The position numbers and the translations under genes are program-made. Below, one piece after another: positions 24,436-36,418 of a stretch of 64,000 nt of DNA. Positions within the stretch are counted from its first letter, which is position 1. Every line of letters begins with the position of its first letter. The notes under the pieces were generated by a model, which worked only from the letters and a program-made list of their open reading frames with translations, did no database searches and was not told the DNA's origin. Source of the DNA: Bidens hawaiensis. Lineage: Eukaryota; Streptophyta; Magnoliopsida; Asterales; Asteraceae. The stretch is from NCBI GenBank assembly GCA_021521415.1, contig JAIQDT010007635.1, forward strand, positions 56,295-120,294, given 5' to 3'.

Positions 24436-24837
24436 TTACACTTTTATATATGTTATGTGAATTCCAAACTTGGTCAAGCAGAAAAAATCTAAGGTTTTCA
24501 CAGATCTTAAACTTCCAAAAGATCTTAGATTTTGATAAAATCCTTTCCAAAACTCAATGCTATCACCAAATCTTAAATCTAAGGTTACTGGTGATGGCAT
24601 TGACTTTGGAAGCGGTTTTTCAAAACTGAATTTTATTTGTTCAAAGGCTTCTTCAAAGTCTGGAGGGTACAATTTTGGTATGCAGGTTAGTGAAAGAAGG
24701 GCATAATGATCTTTTTTTTTATAAAATGAGTTGATAATGTTTTGCAGGAAACTAGCTGTTGAAAAGTATGTTGAAACATAACCAAATAGAGGTTGTGGAA
24801 GAAACAAAACCATAAGACGGGAAATGATGACTGTCAC
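24436..24837 (-). other. unrecognised 133-codon open frame
   Basis: Open on the minus strand from ATG 24837 to the stop at 24436. The middle part (YPPDFEEAFEQIKFSFEKPL) has protein-like composition but no domain I recognise. It lies 0.4 kb downstream of the DUF4216 exon of the transposase, so it may be a terminal exon or second gene of the CACTA element. Confidence 0.2.
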
Positions 24838-25233
24838 CGAACCATGAACACTCTAGACAACATGATGCATTTTTGGGCTTTCTTTGTATTAATGTAACTA
24901 TGATATAACACGAGTCAGTTATGAGTGTAATGACTTTATTGATCTTAATATGGTACACTACAAGTCAATTGTGACTTTTATCGATGTAACATGATGTATG
25001 TTTGAACTTGACACAAATTGACCAAAATAGCCAGAAGATGAAATGAATTCAACAAACCGGCCTGTACGTATAAGTAGTAATAGTATTAAAAACAACCAAT
25101 ATTTCTTTAGTTTGAATTAATAAGTACAAAGTAAAGAATTGTGATATCATGTATCACAACTATATTTAAACATTATTTACATCTAGCTAGCCGAACGAAC
25201 ACAACTGTTGGGTCGACAACCTCGACATCGGTG

Positions 25234-26085
25234 TCAATCTCCATTATGAATAATTGTAGGCTTTTTCCCGGGCCTCCAGTAATCATCCGGGGACTCATTA
25301 CGAAGCATTTGATTTGATTGTACAAGTGGCAATGTATTACCCTCATGAGGGAAAGTTACCGTACTAAATTCCTCATTGACCTCGTCATACGAATGCCTAT
25401 AATTCTTGGGTGGAGTCATGAGGACAACATGCTTTTTTCTATCCAGCTGATCTTGACCATAAAACACCTGACGTGCTTGCGAGGCCAATATGAACGGATC
25501 ATCCTTGTGGTCAAATTTGTTAAGGTCGACCGACGTGTAACCAAGAATATCATGTTTGACATGTTTACGGTCTATGAAGACCGAAATTCTTTTAGTATGA
25601 TAATCTAGGACCCATATCTCTTGCAAAATCCCAAAATAAAAGTTTTGTCCATACGTCACCACGTCTTTTTTGATATGCATGTCATCCGCCTCTACACCAA
25701 CCCCGCTGAACTGGTAAACTCTACCATCATGAGATTTTGTACGAAATTCAAAACTGTTGATGTCGTACGAGTCGAATTTGTAAACGTCGCGGTGTGCTCC
25801 GTGTGCAATCCACTTTACGGTTTCCGATACAGAACCTGGGGAGCCCGCTAGCTCTCTTTCAACCTGAATTTCATTACAAGGATTAGATTCTTCACCTACA
25901 TTGCAGAAACTATAAAAGAATTTTAAAAATTATAGAAGACTTAATAAATTGATCTACCTTGTCGCGTAACCAGTCACCAAACTTTAAAGTATACTCCTTC
26001 TCCAGCAATGCGTGTCGTTTACCAGGCATTTGGTTTTTCAAAGAGGTCTTGTGTTATCTGCAAGTAAGAGTATAATATAGTGTGA

Positions 26086-26136
<51 letters not shown>

Positions 26137-27267
26137 GAGGTTATTATAAAAAATACAAAGTGTCTAAGAAGTGTAGGAAGAGATCTTGACCATTAGATAT
26201 AGTTATTCAATGGTCAAGATGGAAAGTTGATCTAATTTATGATGTGTTATATTTTTGTACTTGTTTTATAACACACCAAGGACATAATCGTCTAGTGTGT
26301 TATATTATTTATGGAAAGTATCAATTTTAATTCTCCTAGAATATATAAAATCAAAATTTTCAAAAAAAAAAAAAAACAAAAAAACACTATAACATAAAAA
26401 ATAAGAACTCGTAAATAAACAACTAAATATTTAAATAATATTGTGTTCTCATTTGATCATCACAACATAAATAACTAAAACAATTTGTGTATCATCATGA
26501 ACATTTGTCTAGAACTAAAACACACTGACAACAAACTAAAACACAATGATAATAAAGTATGAACTTATCCATGATCCATATGAACTAAAATAAAATAAAT
26601 TACAGAAACTACAAGTGATTATAAACTAAAACACAATAAAGGATCACTAATTTTGTTTTCTTATTATGACTTGATGACAGAAAACAATAAAATCACAACA
26701 TTTTTATCCCAAAAATAAGTTGTTATTTATTATTTCATGTGTGCATTAGAAATATAGACGTGGCGCAAATAGACAACTAAATCAATATTTTATATTTATT
26801 ATTGTTATAATTCTTTTCTTTTCTTTCGGTTCTATATAAGTCGATTTATTTTTGCAAAAAGTTCCATGGAGGAAGATGACTGTAGATGAAGATGATGATG
26901 CTTGGAAGGTTTTTAAAATATAATTAATAATAAAATAGTAATATGGAAGCTACCAAAATTTAAGGCATTTCTTAACCTACTGATTTTAATTCCAAAAAAA
27001 AAAAAAAACTATGGACAATCCTATCCTTGTGTGTTATAATTCCATCCAAGGGTTTATATTGTTTCCTACACTTCTCATGAAATTTTGTCTTTTTATTATA
27101 ACCTTACTCTATATATATATATATATATATATACATACATACATATATATATATATATATTAATTTTGGGTGCGTTTGCTGAGCGTTTTAGGTTTTTAGC
27201 TTTGTTTTTTGCCTTTGAACGTCTCGCGTAACTACCGTACGTTAAGGCATTAGCGTACAGTAACTGC

Positions 27268-27305
<38 letters not shown>

Positions 27306-29876
27306 AGAGTATATATGTTAGTAATACTTACTCGATATACGGCGCTATTTCAGGCGTATTCTACAGCACATAGAAATGTTCTCTCTTGAAAAGATCAGGA
27401 GAAACTTCAACTGTTTTAACGCCTGTGACAGGAATTGTCTCCCCATTATCATCATGCTTATTATGTGGAATACCAACAGTACTCTTGATGTTTTTTTGGT
27501 ATTCGCTCAGAAATTCGATTGTTTCTTCCGCAATGTTCTCCTCAGCAATGCACCCTTCTGGATAAGTTTTGTTTCGCACATGCCCTTTGATAACCTTCAT
27601 ACACCTTTCAAAGGGATACATCCATCGAAAGCATGGTGGCCCACATAATTTTATCTCTCTTACAAGGTGCACGGTTAAGTGAACCATGACATCAAAAAAT
27701 GATGGCGGAAAGTACTTATCCAACAGGTACAGTGTAACTATTTGCTCTTCCTGCATCTTATCAAGCTCTTCTACAATGATTTCTTTGCTACAAATTGACT
27801 TGAAAAAAAAAACAAAGCCTGATTATAGCATTTCTCATTGGTTCTGGCATGATGGACCGTATTGCAAGGGGCAGAAACTGTTGCATAAGCATGTGATTAT
27901 CATATGATTTAAGGCCTTGTAGCTTCCTTTCTTTAAGATTCACCAAACTAGAGAAGTTAGAACAATATCCTAGTGGAGCCTTCAGTTTATACAGTGTTTC
28001 AAGAAACATGTCTTTTTCTTGCGCTGATAATGTGAAGCATGCTGCAGGCAGTTCTGTATTGTTGCCTTTTGCTTTCGGTTGCAACTCCTTTTTAATCCCT
28101 AAAAACTCCAAATCCTTTCTAGCTGCCAATCCGTCTTTTGTCCTACCGGGAATGTTCAGCAACGTCCCGACAATACTTTCTGCCACATTCTTTTCAACAT
28201 GCAACAAATCATTACAATGTTTGACATGTAAATACTTCCAATAGCTGAGCCGTTGGTACCATATGTTGAACTTCTTCCAATATGGATGCGGCGTTGTGTT
28301 ATCCCTTTTCCTCTTACTCCCACTTAGGGATTCAGATCCCTTTCCCCATTCATTGTTAATGTTTTTGACCTCGTCGTATATCTCTTCCCCTGTCATAGGC
28401 TCTTTAGCGGTTCTCATCTCCTCTTTTCCGTTGAACGTCTTTTTTTGTTTTCTGAAAGGGTGGTCATGTGATAAATACCTTCCGTGGGCAGCATAACTCT
28501 GCTTCTTTGTGTGATAAAGTCGAACACACTGAGTGTCGCCCCGACACACCACACAACCTTTGAATCTACTGTAAGGGCAACCACATAGTGTACCAAGAGC
28601 AGGGTAATCATTAATCGTCCATAACACAATTGCACGTAGTGTAAACATTTTTTGTTTATATGCATCATATGTTGGCTCCCCGACCTCAAATAAAGATGCT
28701 AGATCGTCAATTAAAGGCTGTAAAAACACATCAATATTGTTTCCTGGCACTCCGGATATTAATAAGGAAAGCATGATGAATTTTCTTTTCATACACATCC
28801 AAGGTGGAAGGTTGTAAATTACTGCTAAAACAGGCCAGACACTGTGGTTTCTGTTGCTTCTATGTACGTCGACCCCATCAGTGCAAATCCCTAGACGAAT
28901 ATTTCTTGGATCGCTTCCGATGGTATCGGAGTACCTGTCATCTATGGCTTTCCATGCTGGTGAATCTGATGGGTGGCGTAAAACACCGGGTTTATTGGTA
29001 CTCGTGGCATGCCATGTTAAATTCTCTGTTGTGGTCTTTGATTGAAAGAGGCGCTTGAATCGTGGAATAATGGGAAAGTACCACAGTACCTTAGCGGACG
29101 TGTTTATGTAAGTTTTGTTAGTCTTCTCATCCACCTTCCACCTTGACTTGTTACAAACTGGACATGCTTCCAAATCCTTGTAATCTTTATAGTAAATAAT
29201 GCAGTTATTGATACACACATGTATCTTTTCGTATCCTGAGCCCATTGCCTTCATCATCCTTTTGCCCTCATACATATTATTTACCATTTCGTTATCTGCA
29301 GGTAGCATCTTTTTCAACAATTTCAGAAGTTCATCAACGAACTTATGAGATACCCCGTGCTTGCTCTTCAAGTTGAGTATTTGTACTAATGCAGACAACT
29401 TGGTGAAGTCAAGACATCCTTTATATAGGGGCTTCTCAGCGTCAACAAGTAGTTGTAGAAACTGTTGATACTTCTTGTCGCCTTTGAAATTGTCTTTTGT
29501 AGCATTTACCATTTCTACAGTTTCACAGGCATCTGTTGGAATGTTGGTGTCAACAAACCCAGTATTATTATCATAATTGTTGGAATGCAGGTGCAGGCAA
29601 ACCCAGTATTATCAACATAATTAGTTGGAATGTTGGTGTCTCTCCATGTTTTATCTAAGTAGTATAATTCTTATCAATTCCAAACCTGTACAAGTGATGT
29701 TCTACATCGTCTACACTAAGAGATACGTGGTTTAGACACCGAACACATGGACATGAAACATAAATTGGTGGTGATGTCTCCTTGCAATTACGAACTGCAA
29801 AATGTAGAAATGCCTTAACACTATCTCTATATGCTTTACTGCACCTGTCGCCTACTAACATCCAAAACTTATCCAT
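25234..29876 (-). CDS. TNP2-type CACTA transposase
   Basis: Several exons on the minus strand. 29876-29655: transposase-associated domain (MDKFWMLVGDRCSKAYRDSV, CPCVRCLN). 29512-27788: TNP2 catalytic region, about 570 codons (CINNCIIYYKDYKDLEACPVC, GICTDGVDVHRS, WTINDYPALGTLCGC, KHCNDLLHVEKNVAESIVGT). 27756-27361: DUF4218 (MVHLTVHLVREIKLCGP, RWMYPFERCMKVIKG). 26057-25958: short linker exon with GT-AG ends. 25863-25234: DUF4216 (VKWIAHGAHRDV, ILASQARQVFYGQDQ). These domains occur in this order in plant En/Spm transposases, which cut and paste the element by binding its terminal repeats. The long TNP2 exon is uninterrupted, so this copy is better preserved than the retroelements. The exon between 29655 and 29512 is not resolved; a 1-kb MITE sits in the intron at 26058-27360. 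Confidence 0.8.
26085..26130. repeat. (TA)n microsatellite, target of a MITE
   Basis: Pure TA repeat of about 45 bp that continues after the MITE at 27111. Confidence 0.9.
26131..27111. mobile_element. MITE with long terminal inverted repeats in a (TA)n tract
   Basis: Left end TAGGGTGAGGTTATTATAAA and right end, read inverted, TAGAGTAAGGTTATAATAAA. The inverted match continues to AGAAGTGTAGGAA about 50 bp in. Both ends abut TA microsatellite, which hides a TA target duplication. There is no coding capacity; length about 980 bp. It lies in an intron of the CACTA transposase gene. Confidence 0.75.
27166..27272. mobile_element. short MITE-like element
   Basis: About 107 bp with ends GGGTGCGTTTGCTG and, inverted, GGGTGCAGTTACTG (11 of 14 identical), again between TA-rich microsatellite tracts. 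Too small to code. Confidence 0.55.
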
Positions 29877-29910
29877 CTTCCAAGAATTTTTTTATTAACT
29901 GTGTCATCAA

Positions 29911-29911
<1 letters not shown>

Positions 29912-29975
<64 letters not shown>
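29912..29975. repeat. (AT)n microsatellite
   Basis: Pure AT dinucleotide run of about 64 bp directly upstream of the transposase-associated exon. Confidence 0.95.
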
Positions 29976-29976
<1 letters not shown>

Positions 29977-30267
29977 TAATTAACGCCAATAAATGTAACT
30001 GACTAAAAGCAAAAATATTTGGTACTCACATGAGATTAATGAAGTTGTTTGGTAGGATTGAGATTGATGAGAGTTCAATAAATACACTAGCAGATCATTT
30101 ATTAGGGATCGGTGAGATTGTGAGATTTTATTTGGTCAATACTAATTGATTTGTGAGTCTTCCAGAAGATAACTCGATTAATTGGCGGGTAAAAATGAAA
30201 ATTTTAAACTTCTAAATTTCGTTATATAAATATTAGAAGAGGTTCTATTACGTTCTCAAGGTGTAGC

Positions 30268-32003
30268 TGATATAATGCTAAATATATATGTTTCCCATGC
30301 TTATTTTATTTAATATTTTAATAGTTTTTATTCGTTTTTAGTCGAGATTTGTATACTACTAACGTTTTTATGTTTTGTAGGTTCCGGGATTTGATCGTGA
30401 TTAAAAAGGGCGAAAAACGAGCCGAAACGGAGATCCGGAATGCGTCAGGAAGAGTCAGAACAGAGGACCGGTCAGACCGGACCGGTCTGACCCCCCCATG
30501 AAAAAGCACGCCGCGCCGCGCGAAGGGGGGAGGCCAAACCCGGCCGCGCGACGCCTAGGCAACACTGGGCTAGTTTTATTTCGTTTTTGCTTCTAGTCGG
30601 GCCTTGTTTTAGGCATTTAAACACCTTTAACTTAAACCTGACATAACCTGAAAGCCACCAGCCGAATTGGAGAGTTCTTGGAGCTATTTTACGAGTCTTG
30701 TGGTGATTTTGAAGGCAAGAGGACAACCGGTGAAGAGCTACACGTTTACGTTTAGAGATTACGGGTTTTATCGCCTTTAATTCTTCGTTCTTTAGTTTTT
30801 CACCATGTTTTCATTATTATTTGTTTTGTTTGATTTAGACTTTAATATGCTAGGCTAAATTCCATAAACTACCTAGGTCGTGATGAACCTTAGTTCGGTC
30901 TGATTTTATTTGGATTTCGATTTGTTATGGATTTTATGTTCTAAGTAAATGATTGAGTTTGATTTAATTGATGCGTATGATTGCTTGATTTTGTTTACTT
31001 GAATTTATTGTTTCACATTGCCCTTGTTGATTGTTTCATAGGATAGGGTTTTGTTAGGTCATTTACTGTGTGTTCTTGACTAGTTTATGATTAATATCGA
31101 TTAAAATCATAGAAACAATAAAATCAATTAAATAGATAAAAGTGAACTGCCAGCCTAGAAAGCTGTAAGGTGATAGGCTATTGATAGATCTTTGTTGGTC
31201 AGGATTGCTAGATTTAGTTCTTCGTAAGGAGTCCGTCTAGGTTTGATTGTCAGCTTAGTCGATTAAGTTAATTGAGTCTGCTTTGCTATCTTTGAATTCC
31301 GCGCTGTAAGGTAGGTTTTCGTCATAAAAGATACTTAGACATAAGCGATTAAATAACCGTAAGGAAGTTTAATATAAAACTGGTGATTCTTAAAACTTGT
31401 TAGAAATCCATAGGCGTCTTCTTGAAGTTCAAGGGTCCTGTTCGGGTTTTCTGTCAAGGGTCTATTTTATGATCCCAGTTCCATAACTTGCGTTTTCCAT
31501 TTAATTAATAACCGTAACTTTGGGGATTCTGGCCTGGGTAGTTATCTTTGTCATCTGAATTAATCTAAGTGTTTAATTGTTTATTAGTTTAAAATTAATT
31601 AGGTTAATGTTTTATATTAAATTAATTAATTAAGTTTAAGGTAATGATTATGTTTTATTATTATTATTATATTAATTAGGTTTAGGGTTTTAATTAGTTT
31701 AATATTAGTTTTAGTAGTTATGTAATTTTTAGTTAAGTATTAGTTTTAATTAATTATTAGTATTAAATTCCCCCTCAAATATTATTAATAAATAGTCGTA
31801 TCTTGTAATCGAGTCTAATTTGCTAGTTTCGTAATTTAAAGAGTCTCGTGGGTTCGATATCCGGACTTACTTAGCTGTACTAGAGTCGACCGGTTCACTT
31901 GCAGGTTAGTAGTTTAAGTTAAGTTTAAGGGTCTAGAGTATTACTTAGTGTCTAGATTAGTATAATTTTTGTAATTTATTTTATAGCTACTTTTAGCACA
32001 TCA
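30268..32003 (+). mobile_element. Athila-like solo LTR
   Basis: Begins TGATATAATGCTAAA and ends ..TTTTAGCACATCA, so the termini are TGAT..ATCA with a longer imperfect inversion (GCTAAA / TTTAGC). The flanking target duplication GTAGC is perfect (30263-30267 and 32004-32008). Near the 3' end it holds GGGTTCGATATCCGGACTTA, the same block that on the minus strand marks the Athila LTR at 32105, so the two are related and oppositely oriented. Length 1736 bp. No coding sequence. A GC-rich stretch at 30470-30570 contains a GACCGGACCGGTC palindrome. Confidence 0.9.
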
Positions 32004-32104
32004 GTAGCTCAAACGGTTGAGGTGCTTGTGATTAAACATAGATTGCAAATATCGCGGGTTCGAAACTCAGGAGGGGACATATTTTTATTGATTTTTTATA
32101 AAAA
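32004..32104 (+). repeat. tRNA-derived SINE head, split by a solo LTR and cut by Athila
   Basis: GTAGCTCAAACGGTTGAGG matches a pol III box A region and GGTTCGAAACTC a box B, spaced as in tRNA. With the solo LTR removed, GGTGTAGC at 30260-30267 joins this block. It does not fold as a full tRNA with an acceptor stem and so is a SINE head rather than a tRNA gene. The 3' end is lost at the Athila insertion at 32105. Confidence 0.6.
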
Positions 32105-33331
32105 TGATGTGTGAAAATATATAAAAAATAAAACACGAATCGCAACTAAGCTTAAAAAAAACCAAACAGTCTATCATAGTTCACACAAACGGCAAGTGTA
32201 CCGGTTGCGTATAGCAAGGATGAGGAAAGTCCGGATATCGAACTCGAAGATACGTGAGAACGGCTCAGATTATAAACCTTAATTCAAGTCCTACCTTAAA
32301 ATATTTAATTGATTTTATTTTTCTTTAATTATTTTTTTTATATTTTATTTTAATTAATTTAAACTAACTGAAAAACTTAACAAGACTTAACGGCACTAAC
32401 GGAGCTCTCAAATATGATGAAGGTGAACCACCTAAGTAAGGTATCTTGACAACTATCAACGACGCTCAGGTGACAACGAACACATAAACCCGGGTTCTGA
32501 TGATAATCTAACTAGACAATGATAAGGAAAATTTGGTCCCCACGGTTAGTTTTACTAAGGACCCCTAAAAACGTTTAGAAAGAACGATAAAGCACGGTTG
32601 ATTTTCTAAGTACCCAATTGATTTATTATTTGGTCCGTATCAAAATCACAAATTCCTCTAAAGCTCGTAATCGTAACAAACCTAGGGAATAAGGGGTAAT
32701 TCAATATTAAAGATTAAACAATTCAGCTTACAAATTAACCTAATCAACGGCTAGAAAACCGCACGTGGTCTCGCAACGGCAAACTAAATAGAATAGACCA
32801 AAGAGATAAACCAACTCCTAATGTCTTGGTCCAACTAAAAGAAGATGAACCATTGATATGAACAACTTTAACCAAACAAACCCTATGGTGACGTCTACCA
32901 CAAATAACCAAAAACACCAAGTAATTAGTCTAACATGCAATCCTAAACCAAACACGAAACTAATTCATGTAAAGATACAATCACACGGGATTTAATTAAT
33001 ATAATATTGAACAATCTCACTAGGAATCATAGAATAAAATCATAATAATATGAACTTGACACTAGAAAATCAATTATATGTTCGTTACTCAACCCAAACA
33101 GTCGTCAATACATCGCCAATCAACCAAACCTAGGTAGTTCTATTAGATTTAGCTACTAATATTAATAATGATAAAAGCCAAATGGAAATATATAGTAGCC
33201 AAACTCATGATAATAATAACTGAAACTAAATAACAATTGAGTTTTAAATAAAAGATGAACAGTGAACAAACCAAAAAGAAAATATTCCTCTTTCAAGAAT
33301 ATGTGTCTCTCTTCCTTCAATGCAGCTCCTG

Positions 33332-33466
33332 TTTTTTTTTTTTTTTTTTTTGAATGTTCAAGCTTTTCTCCTACTATTTACATTATACCGTCAATGCCAG
33401 GAATCGAACCCTAGACCTCTCACCCAAAGGCCAAAGCCTTTACCATCCCACCAAAGTGGTGATGGC
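33332..33466 (-). mobile_element. tRNA-derived SINE, copy 1
   Basis: On the minus strand it begins GCCATCACCACTTTGGTGGG, holds a box B (GGTTCGATTCC) and ends in about 20 A residues. Target duplication ATGCAGCTCCTG flanks it (33320-33331 and 33468-33479). The 5' LTR at 43190-43201 shows the empty site with a single copy of that word. About 135 bp with the tail. Confidence 0.9.
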
Positions 33467-33770
33467 AATGCAGCTCCTGTGTACTCTCCAAAACAGTACG
33501 CCGCCACTGTGTACAAATAATAATAATAATAATAATAATATATATTGTGCTCCTAATATTAACCAAACCTAGGTAGTTCTATTAGATTTAGCTACTAATA
33601 TTAATAATGATAAAAGCCAAATGGAAATTTATAGTAGCCAAACTCATGATAATAATAACTGAAACTAAATAACAATTGAGTTTTAAATAAAAGATGAACA
33701 GTGAACAAACCAAAAAGAAAATATTCCTCTTTCAAGAATATGTGTCTCTCTTCCTTCGATGCAGCTCCTG

Positions 33771-33903
33771 TTTTTTTTTTTTTTTTTTGAATGTTCAAGC
33801 TTTTCTCCTACTATTTACATTATACCGTCAATGCCAGGAATCGAACCCTAGACCTCTCACCCAAAGGCCAAAGCCTTTACCATCCCACCAAAGTGGTGAT
33901 GGC
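33771..33903 (-). mobile_element. tRNA-derived SINE, copy 2 (made by segment duplication)
   Basis: Same sequence, same position in the unit and same flanking ATGCAGCTCCTG as copy 1, so it arose by duplication of the LTR segment and not by a second insertion. Confidence 0.9.
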
Positions 33904-34213
33904 AATGCAGCTCCTGTGTACTCTCCAAAACAGTACGCCGCCACTGTGTACAAATAATAATAATAATAATATATATTGTGCTCCTCTTCTGCGCGATGCT
34001 GCTCCACTCAAAAAAAAAGCACGGCCGTAGGGTTCTCCTTATTTTCTGCCTCTTCTTTGTTTAATATACGATGTTGGAAAACTTATTTTGCAAGTCAAAG
34101 TCCAGCCCACAATTATTTGATTGATTAGCTTCCTTGGGTCTACAATAATAATAATAATTCACGTAAGTTTAGTGAACTGAAATTGAATTTACCATAGAAC
34201 AATAATACTATTA

Positions 34214-34263
<50 letters not shown>

Positions 34264-34530
34264 TTGTTATTATTCAATCGTGACTAACCCTTCATATTTT
34301 ATTCTTCTTTTTTTTTATAATTAAGGAAAAGAAAAATAATGACAAATAAAATTTGTCAAAAGTTTGCTCGTTGGTTTAGTAAAATTGTTTCAGTTTAGCT
34401 CGTTGACTTTTGAAACCATTAAAATTTGAATATGAGCCACATAGAAATGTTATTCAATAAAAACTAGCTCGAAACCAATTAAAAGTGTATGAAATATTAA
34501 TATTATTTATATATAATTTAGACCCAATCA

Positions 34531-36418
34531 AATATTCCCACACTTAAACATTTTTCGTCCCTGAAAAAGAAATCTACACAGGATCATAACCAATTGAAAA
34601 CAACAAACTCCCAGATTATTTTATATTATTAAAACAATAGAAACAGCTCGACATATTGACCGCGATTGCCGATATCGTTGTCCACTTAAACCCAGCCACT
34701 AACCAATCAAACCCCCCTTTGCATTAAGCATTTTAAGTCAAAAAAAATCAACGCTACACCTACCCTATCTCAGACAAAGAGAGCTAGAAGAACTAGACTC
34801 GAAGCAAACTGGCTCGACAAATCACCATAAGCCAAGGACTCGTTACTGGTACTAATTAGATGCACTCGGTGAAATTTAATGGATGAATGGTCATGTGGAG
34901 GTCGTACGAGCTATTCCTAAATATTATTGGACTTTGTCCTATAGATTCCTAATTTGATATTTATTGACTAAGAACCTTCGAGCCCCAATAGTGTATTCTC
35001 AGAGTCACCATCCCCTTGGTAACACGTAAACTCTAAGTCCCGTCTAGTATGTGCATCTTTGGCCTCTTTTACTAACTTTAAATAATGTTTCTTTAGCTTT
35101 TACAATACATAACTTTCTTCACAAGCACTTGCTTTTCTTGAACAACTTTTCAGAGTAAACATACATAACTTTCAATACATATTTCTTTTCTTTTTTTTTT
35201 GCAATCTTTTAAATCACCCTAAAATATATAACTATTTCTAAGCTCGTAAAAAGATGGACATGTGGTGTTACTGGTTTTGAGTGCATCTAAGTATAACCAT
35301 CTCAAAGTTTTCAGATTATGGTAATCCTCCCTAAGCATCGAAATTCAGTTTCACCATTTTTCAAATTATTATATATATAAAAATTACTAAAGAGGACTAT
35401 AAAACCTAGTTGGGCATACCGACACATCCCAAATCAGATATGTGACCCATCCCTTCTTTTATTATTATATTATATATTTCAAAAGTTCTGAGAGTTCGTT
35501 AGCACATTGGTAATAATATCATTTCCTGCTTAACGTAGAACAAAAATAATTTTCAATGGACATTTTTCTGTAAAACTCTTTTTTTTCATATTCAGTCGCC
35601 CCAGCCACTTTCAGTTTTCGGGTCAATGACTATCTCGTATGTCTACAGGTAGATAACAGGACCAAACATATACAAGTATATGTCCCTCGAACTTATGTAG
35701 CCGACATAATTTTCAGCGTAAGACCAAAACAACTTTTTTATTTTTATTTTATTTTTATTTTTATTTTTTTTATTTTTATTTTTTTATTATATATATATAT
35801 ATTTGTTAAATATTTTAATTTTTTTTACAACTAAGTAAAATAAATTCTCATCCTCACACTTAGAATGCAATCGTCCTCGATTAGCACAAGGAAAAGAAAT
35901 AAAATAAAATAAAAATAAAAATAAAAATTTTCAAGAATAAAACAGAGAACGTGTTACTCCCCTGGTTTATATGCGGAATCTTCATCGGCTGTGTATCAAT
36001 CAAGCGACCGTATAGCATTTCATTTGCGGCCTCAACCCCGGGAGAACCAGTTCCAAAACGCCATCAGAACTACCATGCGCATAATAATACCTGCAATAAC
36101 TCAAACTCGCTCGCATGTAGCGGCGTACAAAACATAAAACAAAAACATAAGAAATAAAATATTTTTGTGTTTTTGTATTTTTTATAATTTTTTTGGCTTT
36201 TGTTGGTTTTATATATTTTTTATTATTATTTTATTTATAAATGAAAAGACAAACAGAATACCCTCAAAATCAGCTGCTCAAATGGAGATTGAGTACGAGC
36301 GACTTCAATTGGGAGGATCCTTAGTAACAAAAAAAATAGAAACAGATAAACAAATACTTGGGCTGCCTCCCGAGAGCGCTTGGTTTAAAGGGTCCTCAGC
36401 CTGACCCCTCTCTCACTT
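34531..36418 (-). other. Athila 3' noncoding region
   Basis: About 1.9 kb between integrase and 3' LTR, where some Athila elements keep an env-like ORF. None is open here. It holds A/T-rich runs and one ordered block (35595-35730) that matches the Sirevirus post-pol module. The polypurine site before the LTR appears weak (GTGTGGGAATATT, minus, next to 34530). Confidence 0.7.
35595..35730 (-). other. conserved noncoding hairpin module, Athila copy
   Basis: Plus-strand landmarks in order: CGCCCC, CACTTTCAG, GACTATC, GACCAAACATAT, hairpin ACATATACAAGTATATGT (35666-35683), GTCC, CCGACATAATTTTCAGCG. The same landmarks in the same order and spacing occur at 55166-55300 and 55313-55450 in the Sirevirus. 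It lies about 0.7 kb downstream of integrase on the element's sense strand. Function unknown. Confidence 0.75.

Larger units (their letters stand above)
22107..30262 (-). mobile_element. CACTA (En/Spm) DNA transposon with TNP2-type transposase
   Basis: The minus-strand coding blocks are those of plant CACTA transposases: transposase-associated domain, TNP2 core, DUF4218 and DUF4216. The proposed left end, CACTATGTG at 22107, lies exactly where the Tat pol homology stops and is followed by subterminal repeats built of GTGTGGC / GCCACAC words. No matching TAGTG end was found on the right, so the right boundary is set by the edge of the interrupted SINE and is uncertain. Two MITEs and several long AT microsatellites lie inside. 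Confidence 0.6.
33122..33985. repeat. tandem duplication of LTR segment carrying a SINE
   Basis: Both units begin AACCAAACCTAGGTAGTTCT and end ..ATATATTGTGCTCCT. They differ mainly in poly-T length (20 against 18), in the number of AAT triplets and in a few point changes. Only one unit is present in the 5' LTR (from about 42996), where it lacks the SINE. Confidence 0.92.
32105..34530 (-). repeat. 3' LTR of Athila, enlarged by SINE insertion and segment duplication
   Basis: Matches the 5' LTR along its length. It differs by a SINE at 33332-33466 and by a tandem duplication of about 439 bp (33122-33560 and 33561-33985) that includes the SINE. Its length of 2426 bp compares with about 1777 bp for the 5' LTR once the Tekay-like insert is removed. 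Confidence 0.9.

Noticed and set aside
24956..24975. CACTACAAGTCAATTGTGAC as a CACTA terminus
   Set aside because: No inverted partner was found at the other end and it lies inside the coding span of the transposon, so 22107 was preferred, with caution.
28804..29058. Plus-strand open frames opposite the TNP2 exon, and similar ones opposite pol at 38551-39940 and 56474-57940
   Set aside because: Shadows of well-supported minus-strand coding sequence.
30470..30570. GC-rich block with GACCGGACCGGTC as a regulatory island
   Set aside because: It lies inside the Athila-like solo LTR and is part of its normal sequence as far as I can tell.
32004..32060. Possible tRNA gene from box A and box B
   Set aside because: No acceptor or anticodon stem could be paired, and the block is interrupted by a solo LTR; a SINE head explains it better.
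33320..33960. Open frames rich in Phe and Asn around the SINEs
   Set aside because: Produced by poly-T and AAT runs in the SINE and LTR; no coding meaning.
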